DNA from: SHAN690 sp023262195
GTDB taxonomy: Bacteria > Bacteroidota > Bacteroidia > Flavobacteriales_G > Salibacteraceae
NCBI GenBank assembly: GCA_038142005.1
Contig: JAYQJE010000003.1
Span: 124,001-188,000 of the forward strand
Length of the DNA: 64,000 nucleotides
Reading direction: 5' to 3'
This document shows, piece by piece, positions 1 to 11,238 of the stretch (its first letter is position 1; the number at the start of each line of letters is the position of its first letter). A program made the position numbers and the translations under genes. Under the pieces are notes generated by a model that was given only the letters and a program-made list of their open reading frames with translations, had not been told where the DNA came from and did not search any database.

Positions 1-2913
1 ATGAAAAATTTCGGGTGCCATCATGTGACAGTTGATCAACAAGTCCTTTGCTCGACAAAATTATTTTACCTGTATTTTCAACAGGAATAATCCTCACAGA
101 ATCCTCAGATTTAGAAGAATAGTCAATCACACGATCGGGTGTGATTTGATAGGCTTGAGCACCGTGTGTACATATCGTAAAGTGTCCTGATACTATGTCC
201 TGACAGATTAAAGTGTACTTAATCTTCTGACTTAACCCTCCTGCTCATAAAGCCTTTCGGAAATATCCACGATGTGTTTTAATAACTCACTACCCGTGGC
301 AAGTCCGCTAAAATGGCCTTCGTTGATGGCTGATGTTAAATGCTGAAATATGAAATCAGATGCAGCCGTATGATTGTTCACATCTACAATACCAATGAGC
401 CTATATTTATCAATCATTTGGCCGAATCCGTGATTCGAATTTCGCGTGCCGATGGTTGATATCCAATGCTCGGGAAATGGATCACTCAATTTCCAAACTT
501 GGGTTCCAATCGCATTGATGGTTGTGATTAAAGACTTCTTTTCTGAGGTGTATTCGGTAAGCCTGCCCTCCATTTCCATCACTGAATCTGTTAAGTCGGC
601 AATCTTCACTTGCAAAGCGTTGCGCTCATCCAAAATCGATAACAGTCTGAATCTATCCATCAGATACAGAAAAACTAAGAAGAGGAAGAATATTATAGTG
701 TAGAACCACCAGGTTCGGTAAAAGGGGGCAATAATGGAGAACGAAATCGTAGTAGGGTTTTCTGTGCATACTCCATCGCTGTTGCAGGCAACCAACTCAA
801 ATTTAAAGTCACCCGGAGGAAGAGACATATATTCAATCTCTTTTGCGATTGTTGAGAACGCCACGAATCGTGTGCTCCAATCAGTCGGTAACGAACAATG
901 GTATTGGTTGGGTCAGTAAGCGACACTGCAGAAAACTGAATATTTAGGGTGTTTTGACTAATGCTTTCATTGACCTCATTATCCATACCTGGAGACAAAC
1001 AATACCGCCCATTGTAGCCTTACTAATCTCAACTACCGGCTCACTTATATTCGTCCTGACCAATTGCGGATCAAACTTCAAAAGCCCCATGAGGGTGCCA
1101 GCCAATAGATTGCCATTTTTACCAAAGCGCAAGGCACTCGAATTGACCTCAACACCCAGAAAGCCCTTCTCTACACCATAACGTTTTAGCTTTCCCTTTT
1201 CAATTTCAAAGCAATCTATACCAGCATTGTGACCAATCCACACATTGTCAGCAGAGTCTATAGATATCGCAAATGTGGTTATTGGGGTAAATTCTGCTTT
1301 TTGATTTAAGTTGCGAATCGAGTCTCCTTCAAGATAAAACACACCTCGATCGTATGTGGCTATCCAAGGATTTCCTTTGCTATCAAAATCAATGTCCTGA
1401 ATAACTTTTGAGGCAATTCCATTGAGTTCATCGTATTGCTGAAAACCACCCGATGCATATCGTGTCAGTGGTGAACCCAAAGCACTAATCCAAGTTTCTT
1501 TTGTCAATTCATTGTGATAAATACCATTGATGTAATCGCCACCGATGCCCGCATCAGAGTTGTATCGTTCATATACATCGTTGTCTCGCAAGGTTATTAT
1601 TCCATCTCGCGTCCCAACCCATACCTGATTTTCGACCATCTCAACGCTTGTAGCAAATTCTTCTAATGCTATTCTTTCATAGGAGTTGTCACCCTGCAAC
1701 CCATACCAGAGGCCTCCTTCAGCGGTGACCACATAGGTGTAATCATTTGATTTTCGGATTTGAAAAGGTTCTTGATCTCCGATATCGATCTTTTGATCAT
1801 TAGAGACCTTACCGTTAGCCAACCCCACGCGAAACAGCCCACCAGCTGTTGCTAACATAGTCTGATCAGCCTCTTGAATAAAATCCCACACAAGACTGTT
1901 CGGAATTCCAGCTCTTACATTGGTCAGTTGAAATGCCCTACCTAGATACTGATCAAGACCTGCACCAGTCGCAATCCAAACCTGTCCTTCTCGATCAGAA
2001 AAAAGCAGTCTCACCTCATTATAGCTCAAACCATTGTCTCGAGTCAAACGCTGTGTATCCCTGCTCAAAGGATGATACTTTAAAACGCCCTTATTGTCTG
2101 TTCCTATCCAGATGTAATCTTCAAGATCTTGAGCAAGAGCTGTCACCTTCCCATTCTTTACGTTCACAGCTACTTCTTGCGTATTGTTTTTTACATCACA
2201 GATGAGTACTTCATCTGCATGTGCAATCAACCACTGGTTTGGTTTTAAGCTTTTGGCAGAAATTATCTCACGCTTTGTTCCATATACTTGTTCCCAAGAA
2301 ATGGCGCTTCTTCGAATTGAATATGAATTAGCCTTAAATTGGTTAGCAAGTAAAGCCCTGATGCGCTGCGATTAAATCTAGGACCTTTTCATTGGGTCTA
2401 AGCTCAGGAACAGTCATTTGAATTATTGCGGAGCCATTTTTTCGAAATAGCTCCCCAGTTTTATTCACAAGCCATAAATCTCCATTTGGTTGCTTATAAA
2501 TGGAAACCACAGAGCTGTATTTCATTTGCTGCCCAAGCAGAAATACTTCTGTAGCCTTGGTTTTTGGTATTCAGTGCCGTAACATTTCCTGCCCAGTGAC
2601 CAACCCAAAGCGTATCCTCATGAGCGTAGAGCGTAGATACGGCATTTTCAGCTAGGCCATTGTCTTCGTTAAGATTAACAAACTCGTCTCCATTGTATAT
2701 TACCAAACCAGCCAACGTGCCTACACATAATTCACCACTTGAATTTTGAGCAATGCACTCAATTCGAGAAGGAAATACGCCTCGATCCAAGCCAAAGTTT
2801 TTGAAGCTATACAGCTGGGCTGATGTCTCGGTCACCAGAACAAAAACCAGTAAAAGGACGCTAGTGCATCGCTTCACCAGCAGCCAGCTTGTACTCTTTT
2901 TCTGAAATTTCAT
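1..2913 (-). pseudogene. Two-component-regulator propeller / Y_Y_Y sensor protein, multiply frameshifted, 3' end outside window
   Basis: An exported sensor-like protein read on the minus strand in at least six successive frames. The N-terminus has a signal peptide (hydrophobic stretch, then TSAQ) followed by propeller blades of the form GLAENAVSTLYAHEDTLWVG, DYIWIGTDNKG and GQVWIATGAG. A Y_Y_Y-like segment (RYRLIGAHDSW, then SLPPGDFKFELVA) precedes one membrane helix (WWFYTIIFFLFLVFLYL) and a cytoplasmic coiled coil. Frames change near 2500, 2360, 2285, 985, 880 and 235. After the last change an open frame runs off the window start (motif SGHFTICTHGAQAYQITPD). The C-terminal part may be a degenerate SpoIIE/PP2C-type output domain, but this is weak. 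I see no histidine kinase in the window. The gene is either a decayed sensor or badly sequenced. Its start overlaps the end of the upstream gene by about 50 bases. Confidence 0.75.
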
Positions 2914-3969
2914 TGGAATTTTTATAGTAGTAGGTAATGTCCATTAGAAGGAGATGATAAGTGGTTTTTAGGTAGGTATCCTTTGCTCCATCTACGTGTT
3001 TTATAAAAGACTGTTCGCTAATAAACCAACCAGGGTCATCAGTCCGCTCTATCGGTCGATATCCTTGGCTCACCGTTCTCTGAGACCGGGCATTTTCAGC
3101 CAACTCCGCTTCAATTGCATCATATTTTTGTATCAAGGCGTCCGTTTGCATATCACGGCTTAAATCCTCCTGCCCTTTATGCTTTGAAATGGATCGCTTT
3201 CTGTTGTAAATAAAGTCATCTGCATTGGTAGCGGTTGATTGTATCGATTCATTGGCAGTTTTATTCAACTTTTTTAAGTTGCTCGATTCAATTTCTTTTG
3301 ATGTGGCAATCATTTCATTGTTTGAGGTAGATCGCTCAATGCGCGCTTCCATAGGCTCATCATCACGTTCTACATTTTCATTATCTGAACTTTCGGGAAG
3401 CCTTACGTCCAATTTCTTGGGCCGGTCATTTGGTGTGACCTTTGGTGGGTCTGGCGCTTGATCAATGGCTTCAGCGCCATCTTTTTCCAATTGCAAAGAT
3501 TCGCGGTTATAACGTTTAACTCTCTCAATCACATACTCTTGCGGATCGAATCCAAATGTGAACTCACCCTCCTTGTTGACTGATCAGGCCAATACTCTCC
3601 TTTACCAATAGATGCTCAATTTGCTGGTATCGATAAACTAACTCCATGTTAAGCGGCACCACAATCTCCTCTGTTTTTGAATCTTTATTAAGTCTGGTAT
3701 CTACGTCAATAGATACAGGAGCCATGTATGCCTTACGAAAAGTCAACACGTACACGTGATCGAAAGGTAGGTCAATTTCAAACTGACCCCCGCCTATTGG
3801 CCATTAAGGTGCGTTTGACCTTATTATTCTCAACCACTTGAATGGTAACGTCTGAAATGGATTTGCCATCATGATTTACCGCACCTTCTATGAATACCTG
3901 TGCATTGATGACCGTGCCAATGAAGAGGCTCAAAAGAAACAACCACGAACATTTAACCCAAGATTTCAT
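2861..3969 (-). pseudogene. Exported protein with carboxypeptidase-regulatory-like N-terminus, two frameshifts
   Basis: A signal peptide (MKSWVKCSWLFLLSLFIGTV, cleavage after INAQ) leads into a beta-rich segment, VFIEGAVNHDGKSISDVTIQVVE, typical of the CarboxypepD_reg-like fold common in Bacteroidota surface proteins. The protein then becomes charged and low-complexity (many E, K, S, N and D). The frame breaks in the GGCGGGGGTC run near 3780, where one G too many turns RRGGQFEIDLP into a stop, and again in GGAGGG near 3567. Joined, the frames give about 365 residues. The end overlaps the start of the propeller gene, so the two were probably cotranscribed. The start codon lies only about 15 bases from a truncated divergent gene, so no normal promoter region is left. 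The function is unknown. Confidence 0.65.
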
Positions 3970-3994
3970 TCGCGGTTAAAAGTACAAATTAGTA

Positions 3995-4357
3995 TTGGGT
4001 ATGAAGCCGAGGGGAATTTGGGTTGCAAAGAATGTTGCAACGGAGTTATCTAACATCACCGACATCTCCGTGAAAACACAAGAGCTTGACGTACAGGGCG
4101 ACTGCAATCATATTGATTGTGCGGGCAAGACTGTGATCCTTTTTGATGATATCGTAAATAGTGGCAAAAGCATGATGAAAGCAGCTGGTATGCTGGCTTC
4201 AGCAAATACCCATCACCTAATTACGGCTTGCTTAGTAGATCGAATGCATCGTAGATTCCCAATTCATGTGGATTTTACTGGCCAGAGTCTTGCTACCACT
4301 TTGCAGGAAAATCTTTCGCTAATTCTTGATGAGTCGCCAAGGATTATTCTAGAATAA
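3995..4357 (+). CDS. Phosphoribosyltransferase-family protein, N-terminally truncated
   Basis: This type I phosphoribosyltransferase resembles PyrR. The PRPP-binding loop is GKTVILFDDIVNSGKSM and the preceding flexible-region motif is GMKPRGIWVAKNVA. PyrR-like homologues normally have about 25-40 more residues before this motif. Here the in-frame codons upstream run only to a TAA near 3975 and no ATG is available before 3995. The minus-strand gene starting at 3969 directly abuts, which suggests that a deletion or rearrangement removed the 5' end. The 3' end overlaps aroK by 14 bases, convergently, as in other Bacteroidota where these two genes are neighbours (my recollection). Activity is doubtful; a uracil or regulatory PRTase role cannot be assigned. 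Confidence 0.7.
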   Translation: MGMKPRGIWVAKNVATELSNITDISVKTQELDVQGDCNHIDCAGKTVILFDDIVNSGKSMMKAAGMLASANTHHLITACLVDRMHRRFPIHVDFTGQSLATTLQENLSLILDESPRIILE

Positions 4358-4883
4358 GTTTTAACGATTCCCACAAGCTTTGCGCGTCTAAGTCTTTGGC
4401 ATTTACATGCACTTGTGCTTGGGCGTATTGATGTTCACGCTCTTCAATCAATCGGCTTAGATGTGCTTCGAGTTCTTCTTTTGACCTTGAGTTGTTCACC
4501 AAAGGACGCGTAGAATTTGGTTTATAGATTCTGCTTGATATGAATTTTGGCTCTGCTTTAATGTAGACGCAAATGCCATAACGCAGCAGTTCGTCCATCG
4601 AGTCCAGGTTTGTAAGGAATCCGCCACCAGTGGAGATTATCAGATCACGTTCATCAGCCAGCAGTGCATTATAAAGTGCAGCTTCATGTTTTCTAAACTC
4701 TTCCTCTCCTTCTTCCTCAAAAATTTGGTTGATGGATTTGCCAACCCTTCGTTCAATTTCTTGATCGGTGTCTATATGGTCATAAGCCGATAATCGAGCC
4801 AGCTTTTTGCCTAAGGTAGATTTTCCCACACCCATCATGCCTACTAAAAAAATCTTTTTCCTTTGAATGCCATCGATGGTCAA
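4344..4883 (-). CDS. aroK: Shikimate kinase
   Basis: Phosphorylates shikimate at O3 with ATP, the fifth step of chorismate synthesis, in the cytoplasm. The 179 residues are of normal length. Visible motifs are Walker A GMMGVGKST (residues 15-23), the shikimate-binding DTD (38-40) with a following conserved Arg in EEFRKHE, the glycine triplet STGGG (84-88) and the lid arginine in NSTRPL. The start is a TTG, because no ATG precedes the P-loop in this frame. That may be a true TTG start or a small indel, since a nearby ATG lies in another frame. The gene is convergent with and overlaps the phosphoribosyltransferase gene. Confidence 0.93.
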   Translation of the reverse strand: MTIDGIQRKKIFLVGMMGVGKSTLGKKLARLSAYDHIDTDQEIERRVGKSINQIFEEEGEEEFRKHEAALYNALLADERDLIISTGGGFLTNLDSMDELLRYGICVYIKAEPKFISSRIYKPNSTRPLVNNSRSKEELEAHLSRLIEEREHQYAQAQVHVNAKDLDAQSLWESLKLILE

Positions 4884-4933
4884 ATTTCAATGAAATATAC
4901 TTTTAATTTGACGTTTTTCTCTGAATTAACCCC

Positions 4934-6103
4934 ATGCACACTGTAGAAGTTAGAAACAAGCCTGAAATTGAGGAGTTTCTGAGACTTCCGTATCGTATCT
5001 ATGCTAGTGACCCGAATTGGATTCCACATTTGAGGCAAGACATCGAGGCAGTGTTTGATAAAAAATTAAACAAGTTTTGGCGGCATGGTGAGGCCGTAAG
5101 ATGGATTCTTAAAGATGATGCAGGACAAACGATTGGGCGCGTGGCTGCATTTGTTAATAAAAAAGCGACCAAAGAAAATAAGCAGCCTACTGGCGGGTGT
5201 GGCTTCTTTGAGTGCATCCACAATCAAGATGCCGCAAATGTGCTTTTGGATACAGCTCGAGATTGGCTCAAATCAAAAGGAATGGCTGCAATGGATGGGC
5301 CGATAAATTTTGGTGAAAAGGACAAATTCTGGGGGTTAATCACTGAAAATTTTGACTTGCCGCCCTACTATGGTCAGAACTATAACCCAGCCTATTACAA
5401 TAGTCTTTTTACGGAATATGGATTCAAGGTTTATTACAACCAATTCATTTTTTACCGCGCAGTCAACGACCCATTGCAAGAGAAATTTAATGAGCGTGCC
5501 AACAGGCTCATGGCAGATCCTGATTACACGTGTATCCACATTAATAAGCGGCAGCTTGAAAAGTTCGCTGAAGATTTCAGAATCGTTTACAATAGAGCTT
5601 GGGTGACCCACGAAAATTTTAAGGGCATGTCCAAGGAGCAGTCCAGAAGTATTATGAACCGGTTAAAACCCGTGCTAGACGAGAAGCTAATCTGGTTTGC
5701 ATACCATAAGGATAAACCTGTTGGGTTTTATATCTCACTCCCCGAACTGAATGAGATTTTCAAAGAAGTAGGCGATAACCTCAACTGGTATGGAAAGCTA
5801 AAGTTTCTCTACTATAAATGGACGAAGAAGCGTGTTAACTCTTTCGGTGTTGCCTTTGGAATCGATCCTGATTATCAAGGTAAGGGAATGGAAGGCCTCA
5901 TCTTTAAAAACATGGAAAATGTCATTCAAAAGCAGAAGCTTTACGAAGGCATCATCATCACCTGGATTGGAGACTTCAACCCAAAAATGATCGCGATTAT
6001 TGAAGCATTAGGTGGCACCAAGATGCGGCAAATGGCCACCTATCGTTATCTATTTGATCGCAGCGCACCCTTTGAACGATCGCCAATAATTGATGGTCAT
6101 TAG
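4934..6103 (+). CDS. GNAT-like N-acetyltransferase family protein (YghO-type)
   Basis: A 389-residue soluble protein of the long GNAT-like family seen across Bacteroidota and in E. coli YghO. The N-terminal half has RVAAFVNKKATKE and GGCGFFEC, then MDGPINFGEKDKFWGL and PPYYGQNYNPAYYNSLF. The C-terminal half has the acetyl-CoA-binding-like segment VAFGIDPDYQGKGMEG. The substrate is unknown. It starts at an ATG about 50 bases from the aroK start on the other strand, so the two are divergent. The reading frame is complete. Confidence 0.75.
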   Translation: MHTVEVRNKPEIEEFLRLPYRIYASDPNWIPHLRQDIEAVFDKKLNKFWRHGEAVRWILKDDAGQTIGRVAAFVNKKATKENKQPTGGCGFFECIHNQDAANVLLDTARDWLKSKGMAAMDGPINFGEKDKFWGLITENFDLPPYYGQNYNPAYYNSLFTEYGFKVYYNQFIFYRAVNDPLQEKFNERANRLMADPDYTCIHINKRQLEKFAEDFRIVYNRAWVTHENFKGMSKEQSRSIMNRLKPVLDEKLIWFAYHKDKPVGFYISLPELNEIFKEVGDNLNWYGKLKFLYYKWTKKRVNSFGVAFGIDPDYQGKGMEGLIFKNMENVIQKQKLYEGIIITWIGDFNPKMIAIIEALGGTKMRQMATYRYLFDRSAPFERSPIIDGH

Positions 6104-6148
6104 CCCGAAGGCAATACGTAACATTGCACCCTCAAATTTCCTGCTACG

Positions 6149-7201
6149 CTGGAAACAGAAAATCCATATCAGCATAAACTCGCGATAGCGCTACTTTGCT
6201 ACAACAATCGAGACTTACTCGAAATGTTTTTGCCAAAGGTGTTGGCTACCATGCCAGCGAGAAATGACGTAGCCCTATATGTGATTGACAATGCATCTAC
6301 AGATACCACTCAAGAGTATCTAGCATCTTTTAAAGATCAGATTCATGTCATCACCATTAAGGAAAACCGAGGGTTTACCAATGGATATAAGGTTGGTTTG
6401 GCTCAAATTAATACCGAAATATTTTGTTTGCTCAGCTCTGATGTGGAAGTGAATGAAGGCTGGATAGAGCCCGTACTTGAAATGTTTGAGGAACGAAAGA
6501 AGCTGGCCATTGTTCAGCCAAAAATCAAATCGTGGCATCGCAAAGATGAGTTTGAGTATGCTGGGGCATGCGGTGGATATATCGATAAACTAGGCTATCC
6601 TTTTTGTCGTGGTAGGATTTTCTACGATGTAGAAAAGGATGAAGGGCAATATAAGGATCCATTGGAAATATTCTGGGCATCTGGAGCGTGCTTTTTTATA
6701 CGCGCCAACCTCTATAACAGTTCAGGAGGACTCGATGATGATTTTTATGCCCACATGGAGGAAATCGATCTATGCTGGCGGCTTAAAAACCAAGGTTACA
6801 GCATCATGGTTTGTCCACAGAGCGAGGTTTTTCACGTAGGTGGTGCAGTAATTGCCTATGGAAGCCCTCAGAAGGTATATCGCAACCATCGGAACAACTT
6901 GATAATGATGATGAAAAACTATCCAAGTAATGAGGTAGTTCAAAAAATCATCATCCGCTTATTTATGGACGCTCCTGCCTTTGTGAATATGCTTTTGCGC
7001 GGTCAAATCAGGGCATCGTTTTCTATCATTTCTGCGCATTGGAACTTTTTCATCAACCTTCCAAAATGGATTAAAAAACGGAAAGAAATTCAGCAAACCG
7101 CCCTACACTACACGCAGTCTGGGGTTTATCAAAAATCCATCGTTGCGGATTATTTCATTCGAGGCAAACGCAAGTTTTCTGACCTCGATTGGAAGCCTTA
7201 A
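6149..7201 (+). CDS. Glycosyltransferase family 2, start uncertain
   Basis: A GT-A fold glycosyltransferase with N-terminal KLAIALLCYNNRDLLE and YVIDNASTDTT, a DXD-like region (LLSSDVEVNEGW) and the acceptor-side motif MEEIDLCWRLKNQGY. This is the arrangement of rhamnosyltransferase-like GT2 enzymes that decorate cell-surface glycans. The first in-frame ATG (6224) would cut off the beta-1 strand and the CYNN motif, so the true start must be upstream. Only a CTG at 6149 is available after the in-frame TAA at 6119. A start-codon mutation or an upstream indel is therefore likely. The end is complete and lies 2 bases from the convergent YdeI-like gene. Confidence 0.8.
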   Translation: METENPYQHKLAIALLCYNNRDLLEMFLPKVLATMPARNDVALYVIDNASTDTTQEYLASFKDQIHVITIKENRGFTNGYKVGLAQINTEIFCLLSSDVEVNEGWIEPVLEMFEERKKLAIVQPKIKSWHRKDEFEYAGACGGYIDKLGYPFCRGRIFYDVEKDEGQYKDPLEIFWASGACFFIRANLYNSSGGLDDDFYAHMEEIDLCWRLKNQGYSIMVCPQSEVFHVGGAVIAYGSPQKVYRNHRNNLIMMMKNYPSNEVVQKIIIRLFMDAPAFVNMLLRGQIRASFSIISAHWNFFINLPKWIKKRKEIQQTALHYTQSGVYQKSIVADYFIRGKRKFSDLDWKP

Positions 7202-7203
7202 TC

Positions 7204-7773
7204 CTATCCTTTGGATAGCCGTGCCAATCGATTGGCCTCTTTCATTTCTTGGTTTAGGGTTTTAAAGTCAAGGTCGTCCTTATTTGCCTCTAGGTACGTG
7301 CACAGCATAATGGCTCGCCTGACTTTGATTTCAGCGCTTTTCACATTATCTGCCCAATAAATTAGTGAACGTTTTTTGCCAGGCGTTAACACGTCAAACA
7401 CGCGTTTCGCTTCATCAAATTGATTCATCACCTCCGCAAACTCATCGCTCATGGTCATGCCCAATTCGCTTTTATCTTGTTCGATTTGAAATTCGATTTC
7501 TTCTCCAAGCACCAAGCCTATTTTCTTGCATCGACTTTCATTTAGGATAATGAAATAATCTCCTTTTCCATCGGATAACATGGTACAGTTAGAACTTGGC
7601 AACCCTGGAAGAGAGCAGATAATTCGCTTGTTTCCACCATCAATCAAATCGGTTTCGTCAGCGCTGGAAATTGGCAGACCTTTATACCAAACTTGTGAAG
7701 GTATTCGCGTGAGTGTTGACTTCAGTTTGAGCAAGTATTCGAGATCTTGGATCGAGGTCAAAGAAAAAGACAA
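7204..7773 (-). CDS. YdeI/OmpD-associated family protein (DUF1905 plus OmdA-like)
   Basis: The N-terminal part (LEYLLKLKSTLTRIPSQVW, CTMLSDGKGDYFIILNESRCKKIGLVLGEE) fits DUF1905. The C-terminal part (MSDEFAEVMNQFDEAKRVFDVLTPGKKRSLIYWADNVKSAE) fits the bacteriocin-protection YdeI/OmdA domain. A longer reading from 7848 would run backwards through the terminator hairpin at 7784-7803, so I place the start at a TTG at 7773 (another TTG is at 7761). Neither start is well supported. The function in Bacteroidota is unknown. Confidence 0.7.
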   Translation of the reverse strand: MSFSLTSIQDLEYLLKLKSTLTRIPSQVWYKGLPISSADETDLIDGGNKRIICSLPGLPSSNCTMLSDGKGDYFIILNESRCKKIGLVLGEEIEFQIEQDKSELGMTMSDEFAEVMNQFDEAKRVFDVLTPGKKRSLIYWADNVKSAEIKVRRAIMLCTYLEANKDDLDFKTLNQEMKEANRLARLSKG

Positions 7774-7775
7774 TG

Positions 7776-7812
7776 TATAAAATAGGAGACCTTTTGGTCT
7801 CCTTGGTTTTTT
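7776..7812 (-). terminator. Rho-independent terminator, probably bidirectional
   Basis: A perfect 8-bp stem AGGAGACC / GGTCTCCT (7784-7791 and 7796-7803) encloses a TTTT loop. On the plus strand it is followed by TGGTTTTTT and on the minus strand by ATTTTATA. It lies just downstream of the DUF5606 gene on the minus strand, which it would terminate. Confidence 0.7.
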
Positions 7813-7825
7813 AAAACTGTCTTGA

Positions 7826-8393
7826 TTAGCTTCCTCTTTGGGCGCCACCAGCCTTTCTGGGAGACGAAGCCCCTGAGCTTGCTTTATTCTGTGGTGCTGG
7901 TTTAGCTACCTTTTTTGGCGCGGCTTTTTTTGTGGTTTTCTTTTTGGCGGCAGGTTTTTCATCACCCTTTTTATCCGCTTCTTTCTCGCCTTCATTTTCT
8001 CCTTCTTCCGTTGGGTCGTATGAATCAAATTCAATAAGTGTATTGTACCACTTGATCACCTTAATCATATCACTCACATAAACGCGCTCTTGATCATAGT
8101 CCGGTAATACCGATTCAAAATAAGCCTTGATTTCTGCCTTATCAGCCTTGCTATCTATGGCCTGCTTGCCGTTTTCCTTCTCGTAAATCTTTTTGAACAC
8201 ATCATTCAACGGCATCTCTGCATAGTTGGTATAAATGCTAATCTCTTCTAAGGCACTCACCTTTGTCGCTCCATGTACTGGGAACCTCTTTTTTATCGGC
8301 AATACCTTCTACGATAATGCCATTTTTCATTTGTCCTACAAGCTTGAAAAGTCCTGATTTACCAGAAACTGAGAGTATTTGATCTAGCGCCAT
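7826..8393 (-). pseudogene. DUF5606-family protein, one frameshift
   Basis: The conserved DUF5606 N-terminus is clear: ALDQILSVSGKSGLFKLVG, IVEGIADKK, then after the break RFPVHGATKVSALEEISIYT. A C-terminal Lys/Ala/Pro-rich tail (KKKTTKKAAPKKVAKPAP) suggests a disordered, nucleic-acid-binding-like end. The frame changes in an A6 run near 8288-8293; five A's would restore ADKKRFPVHG. The start is the ATG at 8393. The family is widespread in Bacteroidota with no known function. The terminator at 7784 closes the transcript. Confidence 0.8.
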
Positions 8394-8447
8394 ATATAGG
8401 TTGCTATTTAAAAATTTGGTGGGCAAAAATAGTTTTATCCATTTATG

Positions 8448-11238
8448 CTAGTTGTCAATTATTTGAATGGGAATGGTTCGTTGATTATCTTCTAATTCAA
8501 GTCGTAAAAAATATGAACCTGGTTTCAATTCAACGAGATTCAAGCTCGTTTTATTCGCTCCAGGGTAGTAATAGGATGGAGCTTGCGACTGTATGAGCCG
8601 GCCTAATGCATCATACACATCGATCCCGACCTCTCCCCCATTCTTCAACTCAAAACCAAGGTTCAAAAAAGTCTTTGGCCGGATTTGGATAAGCCTTCAA
8701 ATTTTGAATAGCGGTAAAAATTAAGTCACCCGGCAAGTTTCCGTTATACCGCAGCAAAGCCGAATCTGCAAACTCGATGGCCAAATCCTTTGATACCGCT
8801 CCAATGATGGCAAAGGCAACAGAAATGGTATCACCGTTTCGAATATCAAGTTGACCAGCCGAAACCACATGACTCGCATCAATGGTTTGATCTGCCGAAC
8901 CTTCGGTAAAGTTGTTGTTAGACAATGAGTAGAACTTTTCTTCGTCAGAAAATCCTTGGTCAAAGAGCCGCACTTGCTTCTCTTCCTCTGCATTGTCAAT
9001 GCTGTAGCTGTAAAAGGGTAAATCTTGATTGAGCTGTACAATCGCTCCAGTGAGATCAAATTCTTGCTCCACTGAGACCATACCCATGCGCTTGCCCAAA
9101 ACGGTTTGAGCTAGATTATTTGATGCAGACACGATGTCCCAATCTGCGAATATTCCCACATACAGATTGCTGAGTTCTTTACCAGAGGTGTTGATTAAAT
9201 CGTATTCAAGAATCACATAGTTTCGGTGCCCATTGTCAGAATATGCCATAGCCGTCTGCACCACACGTAGCCCAATTTGATTGCTTACGGCAGAAGAATC
9301 TTCAAAAACACCTACTGCCCTGAAGGTTTCTCTGCCTCGAGGATCTACTCGAGCGATAACATCTGTCCAATTAAAATCTCTATCTGATGTTCCATTACCG
9401 CGAACTCGATCTACCACTCGTATTCTGCCATTTGGCTCTTTCAAGCCAATCATCAAACCAGCTTCATAGAGCAATGGTGCTTCTTTAATCAATTCAAAGC
9501 CCAAACCGTTGTTTCGGCTGAAATCGGTATAGCCAAAAGTGCCTTCACTGCCAACAGTGGTATATACTTCATTCACAGTGATGTTGACAAAATCAGGATT
9601 GAGATTTACCGGTATAAACTCAATCCGAGAATAGGATCCTGAAGTAATGGTAGCCTTAAGGTGCGTTTTAGCGTTGTAAGGCGTGCCTTCATTGACTCGA
9701 AATAAAAATGGATAGCCAAAATTATTGGTTCGAGCACCTTCACTGAGCGGAGAGAAGTGTTTTACAGCTTGAAACACCGTAATGAACGAATCGGTAGGCT
9801 CTATCTCTACTCGAATCACCCCGCATTGCCCTAAATAGTTTTCAAGTTCAATCCCTAATTCCACCATATCGTTCACAGCAAACGCATCATCATCGTCATC
9901 TGTGAAAACGTAGTTTTCAATTCCAATTGCCGTGGATACGAGGGTATCGAGCATTGCTCTCATATCCAGAATACCGCCTCCCAATCTTCTTCTGTAGGGT
10001 TGATTGCCTTGAATGGTGTCAATATTCCGCGCAGTTTCCCTCAACTGAGCTTTTACCTGTCTCGGGTTCAAATTACCGTATCGATTGAGCATAAGAGCAA
10101 TGGCACCTGCAACAATCGGGGACGCCATAGACGTACCACTGTCTTCGCCATACTCGTCATCATTCTTAGTGCTAATCACGCGTTCACCTGGCGCACTTAT
10201 GTCCACCCCGTAATTAAACGTACTCGATTCAGCCTTTAGGTCTCCCTGTTTGGTTGCGGCCACACTTATCACACTGCGAAATGAAGCAGGAAAAAACTCT
10301 TGTTCGTTATCATTATTTCCTGCGGCACAAACCACGGAGATTCCGCGCTCAACGGCTGCATTCATTACGTCTTCGCCCAAAGCGGTGTATTCTCTCGAGC
10401 CCCAAGAGCAATTGATCACTTGAGCACCCATTTCCATGGCGTAAACCACGCCCTCATAACCAAAAGGTATGTTTTTATCGCCTGCTTTCACAATCAATAC
10501 CTTGCTCGCGAATCCACTTCCTGCCACCCCTACACCATTATTGGTGCTGGCACCGGACAAACCCGCTACATGAGTGCCGTGAGACCAACTCAATTCATCC
10601 ACATCACTGGTGTCGTCATAAAAGTTCCAACCACGGTAATCGTCAATAAATCCATTGTCATCATTGTCAATGCCATCAATAGGATCGTTGATGTTAATGT
10701 AAAGCGCGTCTGCCAAATCAACATGATCCCAATCACAACCAGTGTCCACTATGGCAACTACTTGGTCTGCACTGCCCGTATCAATCTCCCAGGCAGCAAA
10801 TGAATTAATGGCAGCATGATGCCACTGACGCCCAATCTCTGCATCGGATGGTTCAAAGAGCAGCTCGTTGATGAAAGCTGGTTCTACATACTCAAATAAC
10901 TCAGTGTTCTGCAAACTCTGCACAACCTTAAATACGGGAATATCAGGATCAAAGCGCAACTCGTAAATAAGAGAGAGGTCTGTCTTTAATGGACTATTAA
11001 ATATGCTTCGGTCTGCAGCTATCGGACGTTGATTTGGAAATTTCTTATTGATAGAGATGTCCTCAATATTCGCCAACGCTTCCACTACTCGTGGCTCGTT
11101 GAGTAGTTGACTGGAATCATCTATGCGATGCTCCTCCTTCAGTTTAAGATTGAGTATGCCTTCACGCGCGTTTTGAGCAGATATCTCATTCACATGAAGA
11201 AGCATGATCCCAATGGCTATGATGAATCGAAACCTCAT
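8448..11238 (-). CDS. Secreted subtilisin-like serine protease with type IX sorting tail (one frameshift near the C-terminus)
   Basis: A peptidase S8 enzyme of about 930 residues. It has a signal peptide (residues 1-21, ending ISAQ), a propeptide, and a catalytic triad in order: VVAIVDTGCDWDH (Asp165), SHGTHVAG (His220) and GTSMASPIVAG (Ser, near residue 370). A long beta-rich region follows, then a Por-type C-terminal sorting domain (AYPNPAKDF, VYDALGRLI, LKPGSYFLRLE). The sorting domain directs export by the type IX system and surface attachment. The tail is out of frame because of a T6 run near 8668 (five T's restore KDFLNLGFEL). As read, the protein would be secreted to the periplasm but lack the tail. 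The start overlaps the stop of the preceding subtilase as ATGA, so the genes are translationally coupled. Confidence 0.9.

Noticed and set aside
8650..11238. Additional genes on the plus strand opposite the subtilase
   Set aside because: Long plus-strand frames (10300-10803 for example) are shadows of the coding strand, with no recognisable domains or start signals.
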